Shown here piece by piece: positions 21,683 to 33,336 of a stretch of 64,000 bases of DNA. The stretch lies in contig CALNVZ010003434.1 in NCBI GenBank assembly GCA_940671915.1, positions 13,985,106 through 14,049,105 on the forward strand, written 5' to 3'. Positions within the stretch are counted from its first letter, which is position 1. Every line of letters begins with the position of its first letter. The translations under genes and the position numbers were made by a program. Source of the stretch: Paracentrotus lividus (Eukaryota > Echinodermata > Echinoidea > Camarodonta > Echinidae). The notes below the pieces were generated by a model that saw only the letters and a list, made by a program, of their open reading frames with translations, did no database searches and was not told the DNA's origin.

Positions 21683-22256
21683 CGAAACGTTACGTAACGT
21701 GACGTTACGATACGTTATGCGTTGTTCGATGACTTTACCACTTTGCCTGAGATGCGTTCACATTTGTACCGTATACTAGACAAGTACTTTCTTGAGATTT
21801 GTTGTTGTCTTTATAAAAATACATGTATGACACCGAACAACATGCAAAAACCGTCTCCACACAATTTTATCATGTTTATATTTTATATCATTCTATGTAA
21901 ATATTTGCGGAGAGAAAAATGTATTATGGGTATGTTTTGAAGATTTTATTTTTGTTTTGTGTCTTTATCTTCAAGTTTTTCATCTTTTTCTTCGTTTCGC
22001 ATTGTACTTAAACGATGATTGCATTATCATGATTATATCGTTATGTCATCAAACTGATTTTCATATCACCAACGTAAAAGATTTCAGATTCACTAATCAT
22101 GCTTATGCTTGACAATAACCAAATATATACAAATGAAAGAGAATGAATTACACTTTCTTATGAATAATGAAAATTTCCCCGGTCATAATCTTTCTCATAA
22201 TTCATGGGGAAAATCGGATTTCCCTTTTAAAGAATCACCCGGTATATAGTAGTAAT

Positions 22257-23412
22257 GGCTTATGCTAAAGTGTCGCGTTGTGGCGCGGCGCGGCGCGTTA
22301 AAAGGTGGAAATAATCGACGAAATAAAAATAAGGTGTCTTTAAAGCGTCCTACAAAAAAGGAAATGATTCCCCCCCTCCCGCTCTCGTTCCAGAATTGTT
22401 TGGCACGTATTGTGTGGTGTGGCGTCGTGTGTGTGTGTGTGCGGGTGTTTGTGTGTGTATGTGTGTGTGTGTGTGTTGTGTGTGTGTGTTGTGTGTGTGT
22501 GTGTGGAGTGTACTGCATGTTTGTATGTTTGGGAATTTCGTGACAACAAATTAGCACCAGGTATTCCTTATTCCTTGCAATTGGCTCATTCGGACAGGAC
22601 TTGTTTTAGATCAACTTATATTTCTCCTCCTCAAATTGGCAGCATTAGAATTTTCCTTTCTACTTCTACATCATTTCAATTATTTTATCAAATTGGTCAA
22701 TGTGTGGTAATGTGTCAAATAGTTTTAAAATAGCAATTAACGGCTGAAATCGATATGTATTGAATATATGTTGCCAATTTAAAGGATGTCTAAACAATTC
22801 CAGTAGTTTACCTCACCTGTACCTGGATCGAGTGCAGCACAATATGGATGAATTTCTTGCGGAAAAGAAATTAATGCCATGGCTGGACGCGCGAATCTGG
22901 GACCCAAACAAGTGTTGTTAAATTTACTAGCAAAATAATGGTAGAAAAGTTTAGAATTTTCTTTATTTTGACATATAGAGCCGTGACCTTACATAGGCTT
23001 TATACTGCCTTATACTTTCATGATAAATTTCATTGAAATTCGCAATTTAAACAATGTGAACGTGGACCAGGACCAGAGTGGACCAGGACTAGACCATCGC
23101 GATTTCTGATTGTCATAGCTGCCGATAGCTGTAAACAGGATCGACCGAACTTTTCATCGTTTTGGAACTATTATGTCACACAATTTTTGACATAACACAA
23201 ACACTACACACATGCACACTAACCCCACACAAGGGCTTAAGCTAAAGTCTCGAGTCCGAAAATATAATCATTTCCAAAAATTTCACAAAAATCGATCCAG
23301 AATCTTTTCCTTTTTTCGTAGGACGCTTTAAAGACACCTTTTTTTTTCCGTCGATTATTTCCACTTTTCAGCGCGCCGCGCCGCGCCACAACGCTACACT
23401 TTAGCATAAGCC
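22257..23412. mobile_element. DNA element with 8-bp target duplication (hAT or Merlin type)
   Basis: The ends GGCTTATGCTAAAGTGT and its complement form inverted repeats of about 100 bp, which include a G+C-rich GGCGCGGCGCGGCGCG stretch. The octamer GTAGTAAT lies directly outside both ends (22249-22256 and 23413-23420), a clear 8-bp duplication. That duplication size is used by hAT, P and Merlin elements; the GG start would suit Merlin. No transposase ORF is seen in the 1156 bp. It lies about 570 bp downstream of the receptor stop codon. Confidence 0.85.
22420..22512. repeat. (TG)n microsatellite
   Basis: A TG/TGTG array inside the 22257-23412 element. It generates spurious Cys/Val and His/Thr ORFs on both strands. 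Confidence 0.95.
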
Positions 23413-23420
23413 GTAGTAAT

Positions 23421-24770
23421 AATGTTTAGGAGGATGTGCATATAAAGATATTAATAAATAAATATCATCAACCTGCACTAGCCGGTTATTGTGCTTGTCT
23501 CAAAATTTATGTTTTTTATGTGCAGTTTTGTGTTATGTGATAAAGTTTGTTTAATACTTTTATTCAAAGCAAGTATTCATTACTAGCACTTTCATGATAA
23601 TAAATATGCATTGTGAATAATTGATGCAAGCTAGCAAACACTAATTTATTTCTTTATCAAAAGATTAGATATGTATATTTAATATAAATCTTTTTTTTTT
23701 CTTTCTTTATTTTAAGGGGAACCAGTGTTGCTATCTAACATGTCTAATGAAAAAAATGTAAAATGTCATTCTATGCATTCTGTGAAATATGTATCCATTC
23801 GTTATTCGTTATTACGATTATAATGTTGCCCTTTATATATTTGTTTATTGGAAATCTGTGTGGGAGCAGAATGAGGTTGTATATAATACATTTAGGTAGC
23901 TTCTAATATGTTCCTGTAATCTCGAAAATTGAGTCTTATGATCTAAACAAAACTCTTCTTTTTCTCATTTTCTTTGAAAAGAATGTCGCCTCCGTCTTTG
24001 TACCCACCTTTTTTTTAAAATCTTGATGCTCGATTATGTATCGTCTTCCAAAGATTATTTATACAAATGGTTGAAGTTATGCGTTTGTTGAGCAGATTAT
24101 CATTGTACAATGATATTCATAATTATTATTTAGATGTAGGTTTTTAGAGGCCCATATATTTTTTGACGTCTTGCGTGGTTGTTTCAAAGAGACAAAATAT
24201 TAAAACTGATTTTTAACGTGTATGCCTATGAAAACAATCCAATATTGTCCATATTGGATTAAATGAATATTTTTGCCTCGCCCACATGATTATCATTGGT
24301 TACTAAATGACTGTGTGCATGAAGCTCTTGTTACGTCACAATGAAATTGCATTGCGTATTAGTTGCGCTTTTCATAATTATGCATACGACGCGACGCTAC
24401 AGCTAATTAATGTGAGAATTTACGTACGTAAACAATAACAATGCAATGTGTGTGAATTCATTGTTTACGTAGCGGTACTACTTCTACTACTACTACTACT
24501 CCTACTATAAACGAACATAGCCACCGCACCAAAAACTCCTCGATTTGCCGATTTATCATGTAAACACTTTCTACGTGTAAATATTTTGGAGTTAATCTGT
24601 TTCTGAGAGTTGGAATTCAAACATTGTAACTCTTAAACTAATATTGGAAACTTCAGTCACCATGCTAAAAATGGCGAGTAAATTTTTTCGATTTTTAAAC
24701 AAATTAATTTATTTTTAGCTTTGTGGGGGTATCTAAATAATAATAATACTATTGGATGATCATTTTTCGT
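23421..24770. other. Intergenic, no gene recognised
   Basis: AT-rich sequence with a short CTA triplet run near 24479-24505. No coding feature could be supported. Confidence 0.4.
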
Positions 24771-24771
24771 G

Positions 24772-24880
24772 TGATGTGTAGAAATATTGTTACTCGCTGA
24801 AGAACAATATTTCTACGCATCCCACTCATCCAATATTGTTCTTCAGCTCGTACAATATTTCTACGCATCCCACTCAAGGC
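24772..24880. repeat. Stem-loop with duplicated arm
   Basis: TGTGTAGAAATATTGTT near 24776 pairs with AACAATATTTCTACGCA about 11 bp further on, giving a stem of about 17 bp. The second arm, with its CCCACTCA extension, is repeated about 45 bp downstream. It may be a folded end of an old element. No function is inferred. Confidence 0.6.
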
Positions 24881-26334
24881 CATCCAGTATTCCCTAAACA
24901 TTATAAAACAATGTGGAAACTAAACTCTCATATTGATCGCAAAATAAAGATATTTCAATTGTAATGTTCGAAGATGTACATGTACATGTATAGTCTACGT
25001 GATGTTACAAGTCTGATTTAAAAGGTTGGATGTTATGCAATTTCCATTTCTCCTTGTTTATCTCCCTATTGAAACTTTTCTTGAAACCTCTAATAACACG
25101 AGTACATCCGTGTATGACATGAAATAAAATAACTGATTTATGTATTCATTCATCCTGTTTGTTGATCTTGGTATGTTCTTGAGGCACTTTGAACAAGGTT
25201 CTTTTGTGTTTATTTGTTTATTTGTATTTATGTATTTATTTTATTGTCATTTATTCTTTGAAAGAGAGTATAATATACATATTTTATAAATATAAATATA
25301 TATTATATTTAGTATGATTATCAGCGGCTGCGGAACAAAAATAAATGTGATTTATATGAAATTTTATAGCATAAAAATGAATGAGGAATTCGATGAAAAC
25401 CTGATGAAGGATATACAGGCTTCAATGTTGAGAGTTATTATTCCCTGATTAATCTCGCCTAGCCTTAATAATATATAAGTGATCTAGCCTAGAACCATGT
25501 CCACACCCAGACACAAAAGGCTATTTATGATCCCGCGGCGGATCCAGGACTTGAAAAAAAAAGGGGGGGGGAGAAGAGTGCAGCCCGAAATTTTGAAAGC
25601 GGGGCGCCACTTAAAATTACCAGAATTTAACATGTACAGTAAATAATTAATTTACCTAAAAAATGTGGGGTGGGGGTGCACGCCTGTTACGCGCACCGCA
25701 TGGATCTACCACTGTGATAGACACCAGACCAGTTGTGACCAAGACACTGAAATTTGATATAATTCATCTCATATGATAATGGAAATGGAATATTATATGC
25801 ATTAATGAACATATCTGACAGGCTTGCACTATCATTTATATACATCCATTTTGGATTGGTAAGTGGAGAAAAAAAAAGCGTTATTCCCTCGGCCCTCGAG
25901 TTAATTGAATGAACATGGCGACAAACCAGTTATGACATCGCCTAATCGAATTAATAACAATATTCTATTTTTCAATTTTTAGCACATGGAGTGATGAGTA
26001 TTAAAAAAAAAAGAAAATTAAAGTAAGAAAAAGAAGAAGAAAAAAAAAAAGAAACACCAAGTGATGAAAACTGACAGAAATATTTAGTTTTGGCTTCTCC
26101 CGTACATAATGTTCTTGGTAATCATGGTAACGTTAGTTCCCAATTACGAAGAGCCAACCCTCAATTTCAGATTTCTTTCCACCTAACTGCTTTATCCTTA
26201 TAACCCGCGGCATAGAGGTCTCGTAAATTTCTAACATCATCAATTATGTCGTAATTTCAGGTAGCATTTAATGCAAATAACCCATGTAATTTTCCCATCA
26301 ATTTACAAATAATAATTATTGAAATAGGGAATGG
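24881..26334. other. Intergenic, no gene recognised
   Basis: AT-rich sequence with a C/G-run repeat block at about 25535-25700 (CGGCGGATCCAGGACTTG followed by a G-run and CGGGGCGCC), similar in style to 49970-50070. No ORF of interest. Confidence 0.4.
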
Positions 26335-26665
26335 CACGACCAGGGAAAATATAGGAGAGATATTAAAGATGACAGATAGAAAAAGCGAATGAGAAAGGTG
26401 ATAAGATAGAAAGAGGAAGATAGAGAATGAGAGGAGATGAAAGAAGGAAATAAATATGATAAAAGAAGAAAACAGGGAGAGAGAGAAATAGAAATGATAG
26501 GGTGGCGGATGTGAGATAGAGAATAAGAAAGGGAGAGAAAGAGAGACAGAAGATGAAGATGAAGAAGAGGAAGAAATAGAGAGAGAGAGAGAAAGGAAAA
26601 GGGAGATAGAGAGAAAGGAAAAAAGGGACAGATGGAGGGAGAAGAAGAGGTTGTTAGAAGATGTA
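26335..26665. repeat. GA-rich low-complexity tract
   Basis: About 330 bp in which the + strand is mainly A and G (GAGA, GATA and GGAAA motifs) with few C or T. The long Ser/Leu/Phe ORFs on the - strand are translations of this tract. Confidence 0.9.
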
Positions 26666-27579
26666 AATAGGAGGGATAAGACAACGACTAAATTCATAGT
26701 GTGGTAGCAACGAATCCATACATCTATGTAATATATTTTAATCAACCGTCCTCACCATGTTAAAAAAATAATTGTTAATACGGTACAAGGGCTCAGTACA
26801 TCCTGTTTGAATAATTGCTAGACAAGAAAAGACAAATAAGTAGATAATTCTAAACAAAATAGGGTAGATGTAGGGAATACCGGACAGTAGGGAATATCGG
26901 ACGGTCACCACATGTCCAGCCCTAGCTGCCAACATAAGATAAACTGAGTTGAAATACCGGCATCTATTGGTCAGGTAGTCTGTCTGGGAAGGTTGAATGC
27001 TTTATTCGACAACAACAAGTGAGAAATCTCCGAGAAAACTACCACAATCTGTCAAGGTAGGAAAATTTGCAGCCTGAAAATGTAAAAATTGACATTTTAG
27101 ATATTGGGTCAGATGCATAAAAAGTAGCAATTGCTTGACAGCAATTGCTTTAAGCAAAAGCAACTGCAAGCCAAGCAAAAGATCAAGCCAAAGCAATTGC
27201 TTAATTTCGTATGCATAACCTTTTGCTTGTGCTTAAACCCTTTGCTTGCCTTACGCAAGCAGTTGCTAGCGAATTCAACAATAGCGACGTCACGCTGATG
27301 CGAACACGACTCACAGAACAAAGACTCGTATGCAGAGGAGGTTGAGATGATTTGGGAGAAGATACTGAAAAATTAGACAACTACATTCTGTTGCATTTTC
27401 TTCATAAAAATAATAAAGTTACCAAATATCGGTTTAATTAACCGTTCAAAAAGATTGTGAAATACACAGAGACACGTACTGCTTTTAACGAAATTTCTGA
27501 ATTCAGGAAAACTTTGCTTCTAATTTCGGTGTTTTATCTCAGAGTACAGAACTATGGTTTCCTCCGAGTTTTATTGACT

Positions 27580-28435
27580 AATGAATGAATGAATGAATGA
27601 ATTTATTCAAAACCAAACATATCATACATTGATTACAGTTAAAATACATTTACAGGAGTTTTGAATAACAACATGAGTGGTTTTAGGACCCCAAGAGAAG
27701 CTAGGCTTGTGAGAGGGGCCCCACTTAAAATATACATGAGATATATCGTTATAATGTACAAGAATACATAATACAGGAATAATATGGAACGTATTTACAA
27801 TGTCTGGTACACACGCACACACACCCAAACACATCCAAAAACACAAGCAACACACAGCAGGCATACACAGGTTGGCTGTATAGTCAAATAAAATTTAGTT
27901 TGAATTTAACATTTATATTCTTTGAAATAATAATGATTTACAAAGGATTTTAAACCTTGAGAATGTTGTACTGTTTTTAATATCAAGCGGTAGCCTATTC
28001 CATTCTTTTATACAAAAAATCCGAAAGGAGTTTAAGGAGACATGAGTTCTAACATGAGGGCGGTGTATGAGATTTCTTTGTCGAGTATTATAATTATGTA
28101 TCTGCGAATTTGAGGCAAACAGATCTTTCAATAAAGAGGTTTGAGGACCCAACTGAAGTTTAAACATAAAAATCAAACTATTGAATGATATGAGTTCATC
28201 AAAAGGAAGCAACTTCAGTCTAAGGAATAAAGGTTTGCTTGGAGACCTGAAGTTTGATTTCGTTATAAGCCTCAGTACTTTCTTTTGCAGAATTTTTAAT
28301 TTATCAGTATGTGTTCTGAAAGTGTTACCCCATGCAACATTACAATAACTCAAGTATGGGAGTACCATGCTATTATACAAAGTAATTAAGACCTTTTGAG
28401 GTAAAATATAACATACATGTAAATATATTCCTTTA
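27580..28435 (-). mobile_element. LINE RT C-terminal fragment (CR1/L2/Rex-like)
   Basis: An open - strand frame (28435 down to 27913) encodes the end of a reverse transcriptase: LPYLSYCNVAWGNTFRTHTD, LFLRLKLLPFDELI, IHNYNTRQRN and IKEWNRLPLDIKN. These are the same landmarks as in 20225-21180, but this copy is free of stops. The polymerase catalytic domain is missing (5' truncation, usual for LINE insertions). A (CATT)n tail at 27580-27603 marks the 3' end. At its 5' junction the frame runs by chance into the Harbinger transposase fragment, giving a chimeric 214-codon ORF. Confidence 0.85.
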
Positions 28436-28664
28436 ATATGTCGAGAAACAGTAGCCTGGCTGATCCCCACTGATGTTTGGAACCCTTGGTCCGCCAGGTG
28501 TGATCCTCCCCTTGTTTCATCGTGTTCTGGTAAGAATCCATGAGCCACCCATTCCACATTTCTTTATCGAAACGAAAAAGCCTCCGATAGATCTCTGAAG
28601 TAATTTCTTCTCGACTAATTATGTCCCTGTACACCTTAGATTTCTCTCTCACGTGCATGAGCAT
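28436..28664 (-). pseudogene. PIF/Harbinger transposase N-terminal fragment, frameshifted
   Basis: Two - strand frames carry parts of one sequence. The first reads EEITSEIYRRLFRFDKEMWN. The second, from about 28557, reads FLPEHDETRGG, then GFQTSVGISQATVSRHI. The last phrase is the helix-turn-helix-like segment (G-F-Q...VS...TVSR) found in HARBI1-type transposases ahead of the DDE nuclease. The frame changes near 28550, some residues are missing, and the catalytic domain is absent. The gene is dead and is cut by the LINE at 28435. Confidence 0.6.
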
Positions 28665-29612
28665 GATGATTAACCGTGAACGTCTTGATCAAGCAAACGC
28701 TCAAGCTGCTATGGAGGAGCTTGAGAAAACACGAGCAAAAGCTCAAGCGCGCAAGCAAAATGCTTGCTTTATGCATACACTTTTTAGCAATTGCTAAATC
28801 GTCAAGCAAATGATAACAGGCAGTTAGCAATTGCTTGAGCTTACTAGCAAAAGCTTTTGCTTGCAAGTAATTGCTCATTTTTATGCATACGGAATCAAGC
28901 TAAAGCCTAGCAAAAGCCCCCAAATGATTATTTTGCATCGCCCAAGATGTATAAAATAAGCGACCTCTTCCATCTATACATTGAGTGCCAAACGTGTATG
29001 AGTGTTTGCACTACAAGCCTGTTAATTGGGTGCCAGTGGGTTTAAAAAGCTAGTCAGTCATTTTTTTGTGTAGGGAATACCGGACACACATGGACGGTTG
29101 TTTTTACTTCCGGTTGAGTTTAGCATGTAGATCAAATAGTAAGTTGCATATATAATGTATTATATTTATTTATCAAATGGTTTGACAATTTTTGAAATGT
29201 CTATTTCTCTTATATTATTGTGATTGTCATGATCTTACATATAAAGTTATTCTGAGTGTTTGAAATTTTGTAGTAAACATATAATTCTTCTAAAAATGAA
29301 TAATGTATAAAAAATCAATACAAACATGTTAAGTGATGGTTTACATTCAAATCAGTGCTTCAGACAGATTTATACAAAAAAAGGGTAAAGATACTCTCCG
29401 GTATTTCTAACCATATGGGAAAACCGGACAATTAAGATGACGTCATTATTTGCATATAACTCCTCAACAATATTTGATTACCTCAATTTTTTTGAAAATA
29501 TATTGAATATGGAGCATGAAGCAATGAACTTTTTCTTTTGTGATTTTTATTGTTTTCATGTGCTAATTAAGCAAATGAGCTTAAGTGGCCGGTATTCCCT
29601 ACATCTACCCTA

Positions 29613-29975
29613 ATGCATCTAGATACATGTCATTGAAACTCTGGGATGTCAGTGCTTGAGATCTCAAATGTATATATTTATGCGAGTAAATTGTGTGACT
29701 GTTAAATCAAATAATAAATAGCGCAAAACAAAATGTATACAAAGACGGAGAAAAAAAAGCAGGTTGCTTATACCTGATCGACTTGAATCCGAAATACACT
29801 TAAGTTACAAAGTTCTTGGCTTTGACATACAAAGAAATGGAGTGAGCAATGCCATGGAAGTCACACCTCCCAGCTCAGCGGTTCCAACTCCTATATCATT
29901 TTCATCCCTCTGAGAGGTGGTACCGCAATAAGTCATGACGTTCTTCTAAAGTTATAACCACTCTTCTCCGCATCA
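29613..29975. other. Intergenic, nothing recognised
   Basis: AT-rich sequence between the GGGTA element and a LINE remnant. No gene or repeat structure could be supported. Confidence 0.4.
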
Positions 29976-30160
29976 TTGATCATGAGGCATATTATAGGAA
30001 AATGTATATTTAATTTAGATAGATTTATATGTTCAATTATGATCAATTGGGCAGATTGGCAAATCAGACAGAAAATTAGAAATGTTGCTAATAATGTCGA
30101 CCATCCATTGTGGCGGGCGGTAATCCAATATACCTCACGATTTTTCTCCCAAAAAATTAA
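29976..30160 (+). mobile_element. Probable CR1-like LINE C-terminal remnant
   Basis: The frame reads IIGKCIFNLDRF, later IRNVANNVDHPLWRAV. This resembles the family pattern IIGKPL..L ... I..DP.HPL near the C-terminus of CR1/Rex-type LINE polymerases, but with many changes. The sequence after 30160 decays into T- and G-rich runs. Further decayed fragments may continue to about 30840. The assignment rests on this short pattern only. Confidence 0.35.
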
Positions 30161-31827
30161 CTTTAAAAAAAAAATCAAACCAGCTACAACAAACTATTAT
30201 ATTACAAAAGCAATTTCATATACAGGTGGACTTTTTATTTTTTCATTTATTTATATTATTGTTGTTGTTAATTTGTTTATTTTATTAATCTTTTTGGGGG
30301 GGGACATAAGCAACATCGTTACTGCGGCTTTAATTCCTGCTTTCGCTTTTAGAACACTATTTATTGGAGGTACCCCCAAACCTTCCCGAGATTTTTTTTT
30401 TTAAAGTTACCAACCCCAACATCAGACACCGGACCAACAAAACGCTGACCCAAATCATTACCAGAGATGCAACGACGTCGACACAATATACTCGCAGCCA
30501 AATATTCAAGCATATTGCATCACGTCATTGTTTATATTGATGGAAGCTACCTTGATATCAATAACAAAGTGATGCCCGGTGGTGACCTGCTTATGCCATT
30601 CCCACCACTTAGAACACCATTGGAACAAATTGAAGCCTTCATGAGAGAATTATGTGTACATCTAACGATCCATGATCTAACTTGACAAACTGAAGAAAAC
30701 AACCTTGATTCATAACAGGCGGCATACATAGAATTTCATATAATGCGGTGGTCACAACACGCAGTAAGTGCAACGTTCAACTATCTACCACGTGGTGTGA
30801 CAACTGCACTCCATAACATACAGGGAGACCACCTATTAAATGACGTCACACAAAGTTGCTAAAATATATTGATAAATTATTTAGCCTGGCTAAATTCATC
30901 AATTATTTGTATGTTACACTATTTGTATATTTTTAACCATGGAGTTACTAAGTTAAACTTAGTAGCTCCATGTTTTAACATAAATATGGAACCTTATAAA
31001 TGTTGGGAATCATGATTTTCCATGATACAAACCCACTTCACTCATATTATCCTTTTTGAATAGATTTCATTTGACAATTTTACTAATAAATTAGTGTTAT
31101 AATTCTGAACAAGAAACGATTATCAAAGTCAAGTTTACAAATGCATATTTATTACAAATGCAATCTATTCGAAAAGGATGATATAACTGCATGTATAGTT
31201 GCATATTGTCTAATTATGTATTTTTAATCTTTAATTTAAATGATCAAAAGATCGATTCTTGTCTTTTGAATACTTTGATGTGTGTCCTTTAATTGGATTT
31301 TATATCATATAATATTATGTACTTGAAGTAACAAAAAGAGAGTTTAGCTTTTGTTGACCATTGTATTTTAATAGTTATTATCACAATTCTTATAGTTACA
31401 ATAATATCGCATTTATGATCTCGTTTCGTTTGTTAAATCGATCGTAAATAGTATTTTAAGAAGTTGTTTTATTTGTTCTTTTGTATTACAGCATTTTATC
31501 TACCTATCGGCGCAACTACACCACTCGACAAGAGATGTTATATAGAATCGAATAAATGGTTACGCAAACGAATAAATTCTGTTGGAGTAACTTTGTCCTT
31601 TCGAACCTCGACTCGAACCGAAACTCCTCACTGAACGACTCGCGTTTAGTGAGGCAGCCACAATAAAATGCAATTGGAGGCTTTGAACTATGAAGCTGGT
31701 ATGGATCGAATGTACAAGATGTATACTGCACTGTACACAACTATGACATGTTCTGCTAATGGTGATAAAACATACTGACAGGCTTTCTTGCTGAAGCTAA
31801 AAGTGCATACCAAGGCTATATATGTAG
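30161..31827. other. Intergenic, largely unassigned
   Basis: Contains a G8 run near 30295, a T10 run near 30392 and a 72-codon ORF (30467-30685) with no recognised similarity. A short inverted repeat, AACTTAGTAGCTCCATG with its complement, lies near 30935-30975. No gene can be supported. Confidence 0.4.
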
Positions 31828-32040
31828 AAGTGGTGTGGTCAATTGGATAAGTCGGCGGACTGACGATCACAAGGTACGCGGTTCGAATCCCGTCCATTCC
31901 ACTAGCATCCTTCGGCAAGATGTCAATCTACAATTTGCCGTACTTGACCCAAGTGAGGTGAATGGGTACCGGTAGGAAGAAATTCCTTGAATGCTGTGAG
32001 CGCCCTACGGGGTAGCCTATAGCTAAGCCGGGTAATATTA
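31828..32040 (+). mobile_element. tRNA-derived SINE, 5' half (interrupted)
   Basis: The tRNA-like head has a box A-like segment at about 31836-31855 (TGGTCAATTGGATAAGTCGG) and a perfect box B, GGTTCGAATCC, at 31880-31890. The body runs on to TAGCTAAGCCGGGTAATATT and then stops abruptly at foreign sequence. The remaining part of this SINE type (TGCGCCTTGAGCAC ... CAATACAAATCACATT plus an ATT tail) is found at 53911-54007. So the SINE was split by later insertions. Confidence 0.75.
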
Positions 32041-32245
32041 TATAAATAGTGCATGCTCTACCACGCAACATACTAGATTATGTGCACGACAAATACTAAA
32101 TTATCCCGAGGGCACATTTATTTCACCGAGGCCGTAGGACGAGGTGAAACAGATGTGCCCTCGGGATAATTTAGTATTTGGAGTTCACATAGTCAGTAAT
32201 GTTGCATTAATAGATGCATGCACTATTTATTATAGTAAATAATAG
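32041..32245. repeat. Foldback repeat module A, copy 1
   Basis: A palindrome of about 200 bp centred near 32130. The arms contain ATAAATAGTGCATGC, ACTAAATTATCCCGAGGGCA and CACCGAGGCCGTAGG with their complements. A second copy is at 32493-32703. Its start matches the truncation point of the SINE, so it forms part of the element that interrupted the SINE. Confidence 0.8.
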
Positions 32246-32492
32246 ACCCCTAGATCTTTGACCTTGCCTAATCGGGTTTTATCTTTGCAAATGTTTGCCA
32301 AACTTTTGGTGCTAATTAAGCTATTGTGACGTATATTGTCGCTCCGCGTTTCTATTGTTGTGCGCACCATTGTACTGTTATTACGCGCTTGCGCAACAAG
32401 GCAACTATTTCACCATTTATTTTAACACAGGTAAAAACCGTTCAATATAACAACAACAAAAAAACGTTCAATATAACAAAAACCGTTCACTA
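32246..32492. repeat. Repeat module B, copy 1, containing an intact empty site
   Basis: This block starts ...AGACCCCTAGATCTTTGACC and continues with CTTGCCTAATCGGGTTTTAT up to the AACCGTTCACTAT phrase. It matches 53525-53770 at about 95 percent by eye. The A-to-B junction here (CCCCTAGATCTTT) is continuous. It therefore shows what the site looked like before the 20.8-kb insertion at 32704-53524. Confidence 0.85.
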
Positions 32493-32703
32493 TTATATAA
32501 ATAGTGCATGCTCTACGATGCAACATACTAGATTATGTGCACGACAAATACTAAATTATCCCAAGGGCACATTTATATCACCGAGGCCGTAGGCCGAGTT
32601 GAAATAGATGTGCACGAGGGACAATTTAGTGTTTGGAGTTCACATAGTTTAGTAATGTTGCATTAATAGATACATGCACTATTTATTATAGTAAATAGAC
32701 CCC
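32493..32703. repeat. Foldback repeat module A, copy 2
   Basis: A second, slightly diverged copy of the 32041-32245 palindrome. It ends AAATAGACCCC, directly followed by TA and the left end of the 20.8-kb segment. Confidence 0.8.
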
Positions 32704-32719
32704 TACCCTTACAAAAATG

Positions 32720-33295
32720 TCGTGTGGTACCACGCAACGGTACCATATAAAATACCACAGGATTTTCCTATGGTTTTTTGGCACAAATACCACACAAAAT
32801 ACCATACAGGAGTACCATACAGCCAAAATACCATAGGATTTCCTATGGTTTTTTGGCACAAATACCACACAAAATACCATACAGCAGTACCATACAGCCA
32901 AAATACCAAAGGATTTCGTATGGTTTTTTGGCACAAATACCATACAGCCAAAATACCATAGGATTTCCTATGGTTTTTTTTGGCACAAATACCACACAAA
33001 ATACCATACAGAAGTACCATACAGCCAAAATACCATAGGATTTCCTATGGTTTTTTGGCACAAATACCATACAGCCAAAATACCATAGGATTTCCTATGT
33101 TTTTTGGGCACAAATACGATACAGCCAAAATACCATAGGATTTCCTATGGTTTTTTGGCACAAATACCACACAAAATACCATGCAGCCAAAATACCATAG
33201 GATTTCCTATGGTATTTCGGCACAAATACCACAGGATTTCCTATGGTATTTTAGCACAAGTACCATAAAAATACCATACAGGAGTACCATACACA
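32720..33295. repeat. Left subterminal array (TACCATA units)
   Basis: Tandem units of about 50-80 bp contain TTTTTTGGCACAAATACCA, ATACAGCCAAAATACCATA and the near-palindrome CCATAGGATTTCCTATGG. About eight units vary in length. The motif TGGTTTTTTGGCACAAATACC lies on the + strand here and on the - strand in the right array. The ORFs on both strands are repeat by-products. Confidence 0.9.
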
Positions 33296-33311
33296 TGCGC
33301 GTATTCTGGGG

Positions 33312-33336
33312 NNNNNNNNNNNNNNNNNNNNNNNNN
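33312..33336. other. Assembly gap (25 N)
   Basis: Twenty-five unspecified bases just inside the left subterminal array. The true length and content of the gap are unknown. Confidence 0.99.

Larger units (their letters stand above)
27112..28889. mobile_element. Harbinger-like DNA transposon remnant, split by a LINE
   Basis: Imperfect terminal inverted repeats contain ATGCATAAAAA and GCAATTGCTTG on the left. The right end has their complements with a few changes. Subterminal regions are rich in GCAATTGC and AAGCAA repeats in both orientations. Inside, 28436-28664 (- strand) encodes decayed PIF/Harbinger transposase N-terminal sequence. A 5'-truncated LINE (27580-28435) interrupts that gene. 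The element is inside the 26862-29610 element. Confidence 0.7.
26862..29610. mobile_element. TIR element with GGGTAGATGTAGGG ends (TA duplication)
   Basis: The left end GGGTAGATGTAGGGAATACC is matched by its complement at the right end, with TA flanking each side (26860-26861 and 29611-29612). An internal repeat of the terminal phrase (TAGGGAATACCGGACA) lies at about 29071. Its right subterminal sequence resembles, inverted, the left subterminal sequence of the 11208-13446 element. It has been invaded by the Harbinger-like element at 27112-28889. No transposase of its own is seen. Confidence 0.75.

Noticed and set aside
26257-26745. 162-codon Ser/Leu/Phe-rich ORF on the - strand resembling a membrane protein
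   Set aside because: It is the complement of a GA-rich low-complexity tract. The hydrophobicity is compositional.
27913-28557. 214-codon ORF taken as one gene
   Set aside because: It is a chance fusion of a LINE polymerase end and a Harbinger transposase remnant across an insertion junction.
31828-31905. Functional tRNA gene
   Set aside because: It has boxes A and B but continues into a SINE body, and the stems pair poorly. The same applies to 6120-6197, 7409-7459, 7588-7655 and 8910-8985.
32686-33070. ORFs with repeated VWYFVWYLCQK-like units
   Set aside because: By-products of the left subterminal array.
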